Source: Planctomyces sp. SH-PL62 (GTDB taxonomy: Bacteria; Planctomycetota; Planctomycetia; Isosphaerales; Isosphaeraceae). From it: a stretch of DNA of 64,000 nucleotides. Both the position numbers and the translations under genes were made by a program. The notes below the pieces were generated by a model, which was given only the letters and a program-made list of their open reading frames with translations, searched no databases and was not told the DNA's origin. Where the stretch lies: NCBI RefSeq assembly GCF_001610895.1, contig NZ_CP011273.1, forward strand, positions 248,001-312,000, in the 5' to 3' direction. This document shows, in pieces, positions 8,202-15,444 of this stretch (the stretch's first letter is position 1; each line of letters begins with the position of its first letter).

Positions 8202-8927
8202 ATGACCCGACGCCCCCCGATCGCCGCGCCGGCGATCCTCGCGCTGCTGCTCGCCCTCGCTCCGGCCGCGTCGGCGCAGGAGCCGACCGACCGCTACGAG
8301 ACCCGGGACGTGGAGGGATGGACCGTCCGCGTGCATCGCGACCTTCCGCGCGACGAGCCCGAACTGGCGTCGCGGGCGATGTCGCTCCTGGCCGACCAGC
8401 TTCGGGCCATCGTCCGCGTCGTGCCGCCCGAGGCCGTCGCGAAGCTGCGGATGATCCCGATCTGGGTGGAACGGGCCGAGCCGCACCATCCCTGCATGGC
8501 GTACCACCCCGACGCAGGCTGGCTGCGCGAGCACGACATGAACCCGGACAAGGCCCGTTGCGTCGAGATCGCCAACGCCCGCAACTTCCTCGACTGGTGT
8601 CGCGACCAGCCCTGGATGGTGCTCCACGAGCTGGCCCACGGCTATCACCACCAGTTCGTCGAGGGGAGCTTCGCGAACTCCGAGATCGCCTCGGCGCTGG
8701 AGCGGGCGCGCGAGGCGAAGACGTATGAAAAGGTGCTCCACATCAACGGACGCGAGCAGCGACACTACGCGCTGACGAACCCGATGGAGTACTTCGCCGA
8801 GGCCTCCGAATCCCTCTTCGGCGTGAACGACTTCTACCCCTTCGTCCGCGCCGAGCTGGCAAGGCACGACGCCGAGGTCCACGCCCTGCTGCGGCGTCTC
8901 TGGCTCGTCGAGCCCTCGGATCGCTGA
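8202..8927 (+). CDS. Secreted HExxH-type putative metallopeptidase
   Basis: 241 residues. A signal peptide is evident (MTRRPPIAAPAILALLLALAPAASAQ). A zinc-binding motif HELAHGYHH occupies residues 142-150. A downstream ENxxE-like acidic stretch (NPMEYFAEASESLFG, about 195) could supply the third zinc ligand. This arrangement is like planctomycete proteins annotated only as hypothetical or metallopeptidase-like. No function beyond probable extracytoplasmic zinc hydrolase is claimed. It lies 29 bp after the isomerase gene and may be co-transcribed. The ATG at 8202 was chosen because the signal peptide begins there. Confidence 0.7.
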   Translation: MTRRPPIAAPAILALLLALAPAASAQEPTDRYETRDVEGWTVRVHRDLPRDEPELASRAMSLLADQLRAIVRVVPPEAVAKLRMIPIWVERAEPHHPCMAYHPDAGWLREHDMNPDKARCVEIANARNFLDWCRDQPWMVLHELAHGYHHQFVEGSFANSEIASALERAREAKTYEKVLHINGREQRHYALTNPMEYFAEASESLFGVNDFYPFVRAELARHDAEVHALLRRLWLVEPSDR

Positions 8928-8999
8928 GGCGGGATTCGTCGGAGGACATGAGGCCTCCTCGATCACCCTTCCCCAACCAGGGGGGAACGTATGAACGCG

Positions 9000-9037
9000 C
9001 CGACGCCCCTTCACTCACGAGTGGGAAGAGGCGTCGG
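9000..9037. terminator. Hairpin between convergent genes
   Basis: CCGACGCC at 9000-9007 pairs with GGCGTCGG at 9030-9037, and CACTC/AGTG pair in the loop. It lies between the 3' ends of the metallopeptidase gene and the rbfA-like gene. There is no T-run, so a terminator role is only likely by position. Confidence 0.4.
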
Positions 9038-9070
9038 CGACGGCTTCGGGGCGATGGCGGCCTGTTGGGC

Positions 9071-9496
9071 TCAGCCGAGGGCGCCGGCCGGGGCCAGGTG
9101 ATAGATCAGCACCGGCGTGCGCTTGCGGGTGATGGCCTGGGCGACCTCGCCGCGGATGTGGCCCGAGGCCTTGGCCAGGTGGTCTTCGATGCGTTCCAGG
9201 GTCCGGCCGTCGTCGCAGGCCAGGGCGACGGAGAGCCGCGAGGCGTCCGGCGCCGGCTCGACGCCGACGACCTGGAGGCCCTGGAGCAGCGGGTCGCCGC
9301 AATCGGCCAGGACCTCGCTCAGCGTCACGGCCACCTGATGGCAGAGCTGCATCGCCTTGCGGTCCTTCGGCTCCGTGGGCCCGCCGCCGCGACTGCCTCG
9401 ACGGCGCCGCGCGCTCGGGAGCCGCGATCCCTCGCGATCGCTCGCCTCGCCCGGGTTCCAATCCTCACTCCGGCGCAGGGGGAAATGACGTCCCAT
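9071..9496 (-). CDS. rbfA: Ribosome-binding factor A-like protein
   Basis: 141 residues from the ATG at 9496, which is preceded by AGGAACGAGGA. The C-terminal 90 residues fit RbfA: a first helix (MQLCHQVAVTLSEVLADC), the LLQGLQVVGVEPAPDASRLSVAL strand pair, and a final helix and strand (KASGHIRGEVAQAITRKRTPVLIYHL). RbfA is a KH-fold protein that helps mature the 30S subunit and 16S rRNA. The first 50 or so residues are an arginine-rich, low-order extension (RRRRGSRGGG) not found in the classical protein. The gene stands alone, not next to infB or truB as in many bacteria, so ribosome maturation is inferred from the fold alone. Confidence 0.7.
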   Translation of the reverse strand: MGRHFPLRRSEDWNPGEASDREGSRLPSARRRRGSRGGGPTEPKDRKAMQLCHQVAVTLSEVLADCGDPLLQGLQVVGVEPAPDASRLSVALACDDGRTLERIEDHLAKASGHIRGEVAQAITRKRTPVLIYHLAPAGALG

Positions 9497-9702
9497 GATC
9501 GTCCTCGTTCCTGATTGACGGCTATCCGTGAGGCTTCCTCGACGCATCCCGGCAGGGCGCGGGGCGTCACCGACCGCCGGCTCCGATCGACGGGCGCGGC
9601 GGCACGAAGGGGGGAAGGGCCCGATCTCGCAATGGACCTCCGCGACGGGCGCGGAGAGGGGCGAGAAGGTCTCGCGGGTTCGGACGTGCGATCCGCTCTC
9701 GC

Positions 9703-9777
9703 TTAGAAGCGATTCGCAGAGGCGGCGAACTGGCGAATCAGGCCCGACGATTCAATAGGGCGGGAGAGTGAAAACAT
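9703..9777 (-). CDS. Possible 24-residue small protein
   Basis: A short frame, MFSLSRPIESSGLIRQFAAS followed by ANRF, begins at the ATG at 9777 and ends at TAA 9703. A good Shine-Dalgarno (GAAGGAG) lies 8 nt before the ATG. The start codon is inside the inverted repeat 9742-9785, so folding could hide it. There is no homology basis; coding is uncertain and rests on the ribosome site alone. Confidence 0.25.
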   Translation of the reverse strand: MFSLSRPIESSGLIRQFAASANRF

Positions 9778-9785
9778 CGTCGGGC
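9742..9785. repeat. Inverted repeat GCCCGACGAT/ATCGTCGGGC
   Basis: Perfect 10-bp arms at 9742-9751 and 9776-9785 are separated by 24 bp. On the minus strand the upstream arm contains the start codon of the possible small protein. It could be a regulatory RNA hairpin or a protein-binding palindrome; no terminator T-run follows. Confidence 0.4.
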
Positions 9786-9999
9786 TCCTTCGCGGTGAGA
9801 AAAGGAGAGGTGGCATCGTGTTTGATGCGCGGGTAAGCACGATCGAAGCGTGCTTCTTGATTCTAGCCCACCTATCGGCGGCGAGCAACACGATCCTCCA
9901 GACTCCCCGCGCCCGATTCCGGTTCGCGGCCGGAGTGGTTTCGTCCGAAGTGCTTGTGTCTTGAGATCCTGCGTCGCCGCGTCGGCCAGGCCGTCGGCT

Positions 10000-10593
10000 T
10001 CAGCACGGGACGCCGAGAAGGCCTCGGATCGTCCGGTCGAGCTCGGCCGCGAGTTCGGAGACGGGCCGCTCGGCCTCGATCCAGGTCGTCCGCCGCGCGC
10101 CGAGGATCTGGCAGGCGCCGGAGATCAGCAGGCTGAAGGCGACGTCCGCGTCGAACCCCAATTCCGGGCCGGGCTCGCCGAACGCCTTGCGAATCTCGTC
10201 GACGCCCCGGGCTCGGCCCTCGCGGAGGGCCGCCAAAATCGCCTCGTCGAACGTCGACAGTCGGAGGAGGACCTGGACCGTCGCCGGCCGCCTCGCCAGC
10301 GCGGCCACGGTCGCCGTGACGCAGGCCGCGAACCGCTCCCGCGCCGAGGCCTCGCCCGAGACGCCGCCAAGGTCCAGCAACTCGGCGGCCGACGGCATGA
10401 ACGTCTCATCCCCCGCATACGCGGCGATCAACCCGGGCAGCCCGCCGAAATAGCGGTACACCAGCGCCTTGTTCGCCCCCGCCCGCCCCGCGACCCCCTC
10501 CACTGTGGGTGCCCGGCCCGACGCCAGCTCTTCCGCCAGCGCCTCCACGAACGCCCGCTTCGTCGCCTCCCGCTGCTTGTCTTTCTGGTTCAC
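10000..10593 (-). CDS. TetR/AcrR-family transcriptional regulator
   Basis: 197 residues from the GTG at 10593. The N-terminal helix-turn-helix is clear (EGVAGRAGANKALVYRYFGGLPGLIAAY, about residues 32-60), matching the TetR DNA-binding domain. The C-terminal ligand domain is not diagnostic. An 18-bp perfect palindrome begins 8 bp upstream of the start, in the 63-bp gap shared with the divergent NAD(P)-binding gene. By analogy with the family the protein probably represses itself and that neighbour until a small effector binds. The effector cannot be inferred. Confidence 0.88.
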   Translation of the reverse strand: MNQKDKQREATKRAFVEALAEELASGRAPTVEGVAGRAGANKALVYRYFGGLPGLIAAYAGDETFMPSAAELLDLGGVSGEASARERFAACVTATVAALARRPATVQVLLRLSTFDEAILAALREGRARGVDEIRKAFGEPGPELGFDADVAFSLLISGACQILGARRTTWIEAERPVSELAAELDRTIRGLLGVPC

Positions 10594-10601
10594 GGCGATA
10601 A

Positions 10602-10619
10602 AGTAACGCAGGCGTTACT
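10602..10619. promoter_or_regulatory. Likely TetR-family operator
   Basis: AGTAACGCAGGCGTTACT is an 8+2+8 palindrome with perfect arms. It lies in the 63-bp gap between the divergent regulator (GTG at 10593) and the NAD(P)-binding gene (ATG at 10657). Its size and place fit a single TetR dimer site that could block both promoters. Confidence 0.75.
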
Positions 10620-10656
10620 GTCCTGGTGAGGGTGGGGGCGACACGGGGAGGATGGC

Positions 10657-11529
10657 ATGGCCGGTTCGTATCTGATCCTGGGAGCGACGGGCGAGGTGGG
10701 CCGTCGGGTGTTCGCAACGATGCGGTCGCGGGGGCTGTCGGTCAAGGGGGCGTCGCGACGGCCCGATGGGGCGGGCCTGGTGGAATTCGACCTGCTGGAC
10801 TCGCGAACGCACGGCCCGGCGTTCGAGGGCGTGGAAGCGGTCATGCTGATTTCGAGGCCGGGGGACGAGGAGGCCGACGTCCACGCCGGGCCGGTGGTCG
10901 AGGCGATGCGTGCGCGGGGCGTGCGCCGGGTTGTCGTCCTGTCGGCGCTGGGAGCGGAGCGTCGCGAGGACTTTTCGCTGCGGAAGGTCGAGCGGCTGGT
11001 GGAGGGGTCGGGCCTGGCCTGGACGCACGTCCGGCCGAACTTCTTCATGCAGATGCTGGCCCGGCCGCCGTTGAGCGGGGAGATCGCCGAGCTTGGCATG
11101 CTGAGCCTCCCGCTCGCCGACGCTCGCATCGCCTACGTCGACGCCGAGGACGTGGCGGCGGTCGTCGTCCGCGCCCTCGACGGCCCCGAGCGTTCCGGTC
11201 GGGCGATCGAGGTCAACGGCCCCGAGGCGCTCGATCACCACGAGATCGCCGCCGAGATCGCCGGAGCGACGGGCCGAGGCGTCCGCTACGTCCCCCTTGA
11301 CGACGACCAGGCGCGACGACTGCTGGAGCTTCGCGGGCTGCCGCCGGCGCACGTCGAACGCGTCCTTCGCTTCTACGCGCTGGCTCGGTCGGGTTGGTGC
11401 GCCTCGGTCGACGCAGAGGTCTCTCGATTGATCGGTCGGCCTCTCGGCCGCTTCGCGACGTTCGCTCGCCGTCAGGCTTCGGCCTGGCGGGTGCTCGGCC
11501 GAGCGGGCGACGGTCCGAATCCCGATTGA
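10657..11529 (+). CDS. NmrA-like NAD(P)-binding oxidoreductase
   Basis: 290 residues. The start ATG at 10657 follows a GGGGAGG ribosome site. The N-terminal Rossmann motif YLILGATGEVGRRV (about residues 5-18) is the atypical SDR form (GxxGxxG). Later landmarks are VVVLSALGAE (about 90), a HVRPNFFMQ segment (about 127) and YVDAEDVAAVVVRAL (about 160), all as in NmrA/HSCARG-like and NAD(P)H:quinone-type SDRs. Such proteins either reduce quinones or sense NADP redox state. It is divergent from the TetR gene and very probably its target. The substrate is unknown. Confidence 0.85.
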   Translation: MAGSYLILGATGEVGRRVFATMRSRGLSVKGASRRPDGAGLVEFDLLDSRTHGPAFEGVEAVMLISRPGDEEADVHAGPVVEAMRARGVRRVVVLSALGAERREDFSLRKVERLVEGSGLAWTHVRPNFFMQMLARPPLSGEIAELGMLSLPLADARIAYVDAEDVAAVVVRALDGPERSGRAIEVNGPEALDHHEIAAEIAGATGRGVRYVPLDDDQARRLLELRGLPPAHVERVLRFYALARSGWCASVDAEVSRLIGRPLGRFATFARRQASAWRVLGRAGDGPNPD

Positions 11530-11595
11530 CGCGGTCGGGGAGATCGTCTAAGACCCGCCCGCTCCACGTCTCGTTCCACCAGCTCGTAGGAGGCG

Positions 11596-12072
11596 ATGAT
11601 GCGACCTGGGATTCTCGGCCTGTCGCTGGCGGCCTGCGCGATCCTGGCGGGGGCCGCCTGGTCCGGCGACGACCAGGAAGACGCGGGAGGGGCGATCGCG
11701 AGCGTCCCGGTCGCGGAGCCGCCGAAGGTGGGATCGCGGTGTCGAATCGAGCTGAACCCGGTGTCCACGGGCCGCGACGTGACGGAGACGCTCCATGAGG
11801 GCGTGGTCGCCAGGTCGAGCGCGGAGGGCGTCGGCCTGACCGTCACGGAGACGCGGCTGACCGTCGTCCGACGGACGCCGCTCGCCCGGATGCGGTTCCT
11901 GAATCGGTTCTTTCGGAACGTCGGGATCAGCCGCCCCGCCCCGGGGGCGGCGAAGGAAGTCTGGCTGCCGACCGCGACGATCCGATCGCTGACGCCGATC
12001 CCCGCCGGGGCGGCGAGCCCGGCCGACCCCCGAGCGCTGACGCCCAAATTCCCGACGTCGATCGAGGGCTGA
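11596..12072 (+). CDS. Hypothetical exported protein
   Basis: 158 residues. A signal peptide is visible (MMRPGILGLSLAACAILAGAAWSG). The start at 11596 follows TAGGAGG; the adjacent ATG at 11599 is equally possible. The rest is a beta-rich region (VGSRCRIELNPVSTGRD, EGVGLTVTETRLTVVRRTP) ending in a proline/alanine tail. No family was recognised. It ends 4 bp before the 3' end of the convergent AlkP-superfamily gene. Third-position GC and the ribosome site support real coding. Confidence 0.65.
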   Translation: MMRPGILGLSLAACAILAGAAWSGDDQEDAGGAIASVPVAEPPKVGSRCRIELNPVSTGRDVTETLHEGVVARSSAEGVGLTVTETRLTVVRRTPLARMRFLNRFFRNVGISRPAPGAAKEVWLPTATIRSLTPIPAGAASPADPRALTPKFPTSIEG

Positions 12073-12076
12073 CCGC

Positions 12077-13753
12077 TCAGAGATAGCCCAGGTCGGCGAG
12101 GCGGCTCTGGATGGCGGCTTCGTCGTCGGCGGTGTAGGACGAGTCCACTTCGGCGCCCTCGTCGTCGTCGCGGTCGGCGCGGCGGTCGGCGGTGGCGGCG
12201 AGTTCGGGGGTGAGAAGTTCGCCCAGGACGCGGCCGTCCATGTCGGCGGGGACGGGGACGCCCAGCAGGTGGAGGACGGTCGGCGCGATGTCCAGGAGGT
12301 TCGCCCCCTGCGGGCCGGTCCGGGGCTGGATGCCGGGGCCGCCCGCGACGAGCACCCCTTCCATGCGGTGATCGCCGGTCGGGCCGAAGGCGGGCGAGAC
12401 GATCTTGTGGGTCGTGAAGTCGTGCAGCCCGATCGTGCGGTACTTCCAGTCCTTGAGGACGACGGTCAGGTCGGGCGCCTTGTCGGCGTGGGGGCCGTGG
12501 TACAGCTCGGCGGCCTCGTGGACGCGCTCGACGAGCGCCTCGCCGGTCGCGGGGTCGACGATCGTCATGAGGCCCGCCTTGATCTCGTCGAGCAAGGCGC
12601 GGGCCTCCCCGGGGTCGACGCACCCCTGGGGCTGGCGGCCCTTGAGGTTCAGGAAGATCTGGCCGAAGTTCCCCTGGGCGTAGGCCCGGGTGCGCGACCA
12701 GTCGATGTGCTCGCGCGAGAGGAACGTCTTCTCGCCCAGGCGGTCGATCCAGCTCTCCTGCTTGCCCCGGAAGCGGGTGACGCGGTGGTTCGCCATCCCC
12801 CACTTGCTCATCAGCCCGTAGAACCACTCCGGGGTCACGCCGCGACGGTAGAACCAGTGCTTCTGCTTGACGTAGAAGCCGTCCTTGAGCGCGATGTAGC
12901 CCTGCTCCAGCAGCCAGACGTTGAAGTTGACGTAATGCTCGATCGGCCCGAAGCCGTGGTCGCTCATCAGCAGGAACGTGGTGTCGGCGTCGGCCTTGTC
13001 GAAGATCGCCCCCAACCCTCGGTCGAGCGTCTTCCAGAACTCCAGGAGCTTGGGCCGGAGCGCTTGCAGCTTGCTCTCGCGTCCCTTGGCGGCGGCGTGG
13101 GTGGTGTCCCAGGCGTGCCACAACTCATGGCCGAAGCGGTCGGTGGCCATGAGGTCGAACATGAGCAGGTCCCACTCGCACCGTCCCATCAGGAATTCGA
13201 TGGTCTTGAGGTGCTGGTCGAGGAACGCGGTCAGGTCGTCGGTCACCGCCTCCTCGTTGTCGCCGTCGTGGATCGACGTCGACCAGGCGCGATAGGGGCC
13301 GACGGCCTTTTCCAGCTCGGCGAAGAGCGCGGGGTCGCTGGAGAAGTCGGGGGCGTTCTCGGGGCTGAGGAAGTCGCCCAGGTAGAAGCCGGGGAAGTCC
13401 TTCGCCGGGCGCGGGGGGTAGCTCATCGGCACGCCGCCGGCGATCGTCTTCTTGCCGTGGCGGGCGGCGACCTCCCAGATCAGGTCGGACCGGATCGCCC
13501 GCGACGAGTTGACCCGGCCCTTCATCGGGTCGTGGTCGTGCTCCAGGAACTCGAAGACGCCGTGCTTGCCCGAGTTCTTGCCGGTCATGACGCCGGTCCA
13601 GGCCACAGGGCTGAGGGGCGGGAAGACCGACCGCAGCTCGCCCGAGGCCCCGCCCTTGCGGAGTCGCTCGAAGTTCGGCAGCAGCCCCTCGGCGGCGAGA
13701 GGCCCCAGGATGTCCCAGGTGGCCCCGTCCAGGCCCAGCACCATGACCTTCAT
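12077..13753 (-). CDS. AlkP-superfamily phosphodiesterase/nucleotide pyrophosphatase-like protein
   Basis: 558 residues from the ATG at 13753, preceded by GGAAAGGA. The N-terminus MKVMVLGLDGATWDILGPL carries the first metal-binding Asp. Further landmarks are the SPVAWTGVMTGKNSGKHGVFEF nucleophile region (about residues 45-66), the TTFLLMSDHGFGP metal-binding motif (about 265) and a late GDHRMEGVLVAGGPGI with the final His. This is the type I phosphodiesterase/nucleotide pyrophosphatase (Pfam Phosphodiest) fold, which hydrolyses phosphate or sulfate esters with two metals. It has no signal peptide, so it is probably cytoplasmic. The substrate is unknown; a glycan or lipid role is possible but not shown. 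Confidence 0.82.
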   Translation of the reverse strand: MKVMVLGLDGATWDILGPLAAEGLLPNFERLRKGGASGELRSVFPPLSPVAWTGVMTGKNSGKHGVFEFLEHDHDPMKGRVNSSRAIRSDLIWEVAARHGKKTIAGGVPMSYPPRPAKDFPGFYLGDFLSPENAPDFSSDPALFAELEKAVGPYRAWSTSIHDGDNEEAVTDDLTAFLDQHLKTIEFLMGRCEWDLLMFDLMATDRFGHELWHAWDTTHAAAKGRESKLQALRPKLLEFWKTLDRGLGAIFDKADADTTFLLMSDHGFGPIEHYVNFNVWLLEQGYIALKDGFYVKQKHWFYRRGVTPEWFYGLMSKWGMANHRVTRFRGKQESWIDRLGEKTFLSREHIDWSRTRAYAQGNFGQIFLNLKGRQPQGCVDPGEARALLDEIKAGLMTIVDPATGEALVERVHEAAELYHGPHADKAPDLTVVLKDWKYRTIGLHDFTTHKIVSPAFGPTGDHRMEGVLVAGGPGIQPRTGPQGANLLDIAPTVLHLLGVPVPADMDGRVLGELLTPELAATADRRADRDDDEGAEVDSSYTADDEAAIQSRLADLGYL

Positions 13754-14043
13754 CGCCGCACGATCCTTTCCTTGACGCCGCTTGACGTTCGTTCCGACCC
13801 GCCGTTCCCCCGAAAATTCGGCTCCATCCCTCCCAGCTTGCGGAATTCCGGCCGATCTCGTCAACCGAGCTTCGGCCTGACCCCGTCAAGGCTTCCGGCG
13901 GCCTCGCACCCAACCTTCCCCTTCCCGAGCCGAAAGGTCGAGTCGCGCGGGAGCCGCAGGCCGCACCGGCCGGGCTGCCTCGTTCCACTATATCACCTGC
14001 CTGGATTCTAGGCGGCGGCGGCCGATTCTCTGGGCGATCACCG

Positions 14044-14364
14044 GACTCCTGGGGGCGTCGAGCTCTGCCGAATGGCCCGCTGGGAGTCGTGCCTGGAAAA
14101 ATGTTTAAGTCTCAAGTGCCCTCAATTCCTGGATTTGCGCGAAACCAAGACGATAAATCGCGAAGCATATCCGCCTTTGGCGCGGCTCATGCTCTAGGAC
14201 TCCACATCGCAAGCGACGGGGCCGAAAGCTCACCGGGCTCCGAGTCGCTTCCCCAAGCCAAACCGACAGTTCCGTCGATCGACCGGAACTCCGGCAGCCG
14301 TCACGAGCAAGCGTCGTTCTCCCTGGCTGTGCCCGGCTCCCTCGTTGGGAGCCGGGCTTTTTTT
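14044..14364 (+). ncRNA. Candidate non-coding RNA or rpsU leader
   Basis: A lower-GC stretch with no plausible protein, a 5' hairpin (14044-14088) and a strong 3' intrinsic terminator. No match to RNase P, SRP RNA or tmRNA hallmarks was seen, and the 5' end is a guess. The evidence is the terminator plus base composition only. Confidence 0.3.
14331..14364 (+). terminator. Perfect rho-independent terminator
   Basis: GCCCGGCTCCC (14331-14341), loop TCGTT, GGGAGCCGGGC (14347-14357), then seven T (14358-14364). The stem is an 11-bp perfect match and the T-run gives plus-strand direction. No recognisable plus-strand protein gene ends just upstream. Confidence 0.9.
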
Positions 14365-14484
14365 GCGCCGAGGTTTCGGCCGGCTGGACCCGGCGAGGCT
14401 GTCGGGCTAGGCTGAAACCGGTTGGAGTCCGTGGAACGGATCTCCCTTTCATCGGCGTCGCGTCAGCCGTGAAGACGCGGAAAC

Positions 14485-14889
14485 ATGGGCGTCCGAGTCG
14501 AAGTGGCCGAGTACGAGTCTTTTGAAGTCGCGATCAGGCGATTCAAACACCTCGTGCGGCAAGATTACGCCGTGCGAGATCCCAGATGGCACAAGCGGGA
14601 TCGGCATCGGTACGAGAAGCCGAGCGTCCTCCGCCGTCGCCGTCGCTGGGTCGACACCGCGGAGCGGCTTCACCCGTACGCTCCCGACCCTTCGGGCCTC
14701 CTCGACTGGTACTTCCGGTTCGAGGTCCGGCCGCGCAGGCTTTGGCGAAACCCACGCCCTTCGAATTGGCGCTTCCTCACAGCTCGCCGTCGAGGCCGAG
14801 CTTGTGGAAGTAGTGTTCGACCTTGTCCTGATTCTCCAGGAGCCAGTCGATCGAGGGGGCGTTGTGGAGGGCCTTGCGAATGGCCTTGA
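14485..14889 (+). CDS. rpsU: bS21-like ribosomal protein with unusual C-terminus
   Basis: 134 residues. The first 55 match bS21: VEVAEYESFEVAIRRFKHLV is the first helix, followed by HRYEKPSVLRRRRRW. bS21 helps the 30S subunit bind mRNA starts. A usual bS21 is 60-75 residues. Here the frame continues through a tryptophan/arginine-rich stretch and its last 35-40 residues overlap, antisense, the 3' end of the fae-like gene by 113 bp, so the natural stop may have been lost. The start is the ATG at 14485 with only a weak ribosome site (GAAGACGCGGAAAC). A perfect terminator lies 120 bp upstream. A second, canonical rpsU elsewhere in the genome is likely. Confidence 0.65.
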   Translation: MGVRVEVAEYESFEVAIRRFKHLVRQDYAVRDPRWHKRDRHRYEKPSVLRRRRRWVDTAERLHPYAPDPSGLLDWYFRFEVRPRRLWRNPRPSNWRFLTARRRGRACGSSVRPCPDSPGASRSRGRCGGPCEWP

Positions 14890-15325
14890 GGGTGGCCTCG
14901 CGGTGGACGTCGAAGAGGGCCTTGTGGTCGACCTTCTCGACCTCGGTCACGGACGGGTCGAGCCAGACGGAGTAGATGATGCCCAGGTCGTAGACCTTGT
15001 CCCTGGGGATGACGCCCTCGCGGACGGCGTCGAGGACGCCGTTGGCGATCGCGGCCTGGACGGTCCCCATCAGGATGTTCGTGTACCTGGCGCTCTTGAC
15101 GGTGACCTTGCTGACCATGAGGGTCGCCGGGCGGACCTGGACGTCGCTGTTGAGGATCGCGAAGACCCGCGTGTGGCCCTTCACCTGGTCTCCCATCAGG
15201 GTCGCCAGGGCGGTGCCGACCGGCCCGTCCAGCTCGCCGATGACGATCTCCGGCTCGGCGCAGAGGTAGTCCTCGGAGCCTTCCACCAACGCCTCGCCCG
15301 TCCGCAGCAGGATGCGTCCGCTCAT
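14777..15325 (-). CDS. Formaldehyde-activating enzyme homologue lacking the catalytic His
   Basis: 182 residues. The Fae fold is clear: GEALV at 10-14, DGPVGTALATLM, KGHTRVFAILNSDVQVRPAT, LMVSKVTVKSA, GTVQAAIANGVLDAVREGVIPRD, and a final helix with EATLKAIRKALHNAPSIDWLL. Fae joins formaldehyde to tetrahydromethanopterin, and planctomycetes carry this C1 pathway. In canonical Fae a His sits before the IDLIIG strand. Here the equivalent position is Glu24 (AEPEIVIG), with a two-residue insertion before it. It is thus either a divergent Fae paralogue (as in Fae2/Fae3-type homologues) or has a different role. Its 3' end overlaps the bS21-like gene. No other C1 genes flank it. Confidence 0.75.
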   Translation of the reverse strand: MSGRILLRTGEALVEGSEDYLCAEPEIVIGELDGPVGTALATLMGDQVKGHTRVFAILNSDVQVRPATLMVSKVTVKSARYTNILMGTVQAAIANGVLDAVREGVIPRDKVYDLGIIYSVWLDPSVTEVEKVDHKALFDVHREATLKAIRKALHNAPSIDWLLENQDKVEHYFHKLGLDGEL

Positions 15326-15444
15326 CGTTCCGCCCCCTTCGGGATTCGCCTCGCCTGGTCCGCGTGATCGCGGGTTCCAAGGATAGCGGATCGGCGGGCG
15401 TCGGGGAATCGGATCGGGCGGACGGTGGTCCGGTTCGGGCCTCG

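Larger units (their letters stand above)
9497..9999. other. Intergenic region between rbfA-like and tetR-like genes
   Basis: About 500 bases of lower GC. It contains an inverted repeat (9742-9751 with 9776-9785), a very short minus-strand frame with a good ribosome site (9703-9777), and a second small inverted repeat AAGCACG/CGTGCTT near 9836. Nothing else is recognisable. The motif GTGGTTTCGTCCG near 9943 may be a decayed relative of the GGCTTCGTTCG anchor. Confidence 0.5.
13754..14484. other. Long lower-GC gap ending in a terminator; possible RNA gene or leader
   Basis: About 730 bases. The first 250 are G/C-rich without a convincing frame. From about 14040 the GC content drops and no good coding frame is present. 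A small hairpin (GACTCC 14044-14049 with GGAGTC 14083-14088) lies near the start of this part, and a perfect plus-strand intrinsic terminator closes it at 14331-14364. This layout suggests a transcript of about 250-300 nt, either a free RNA or the attenuated leader of the bS21-like gene at 14485. Confidence 0.45.

Noticed and set aside
12269-14011. A long plus-strand frame opposite the AlkP-superfamily gene
   Set aside because: It is antisense to a gene with intact catalytic motifs; composition is typical of a shadow frame.
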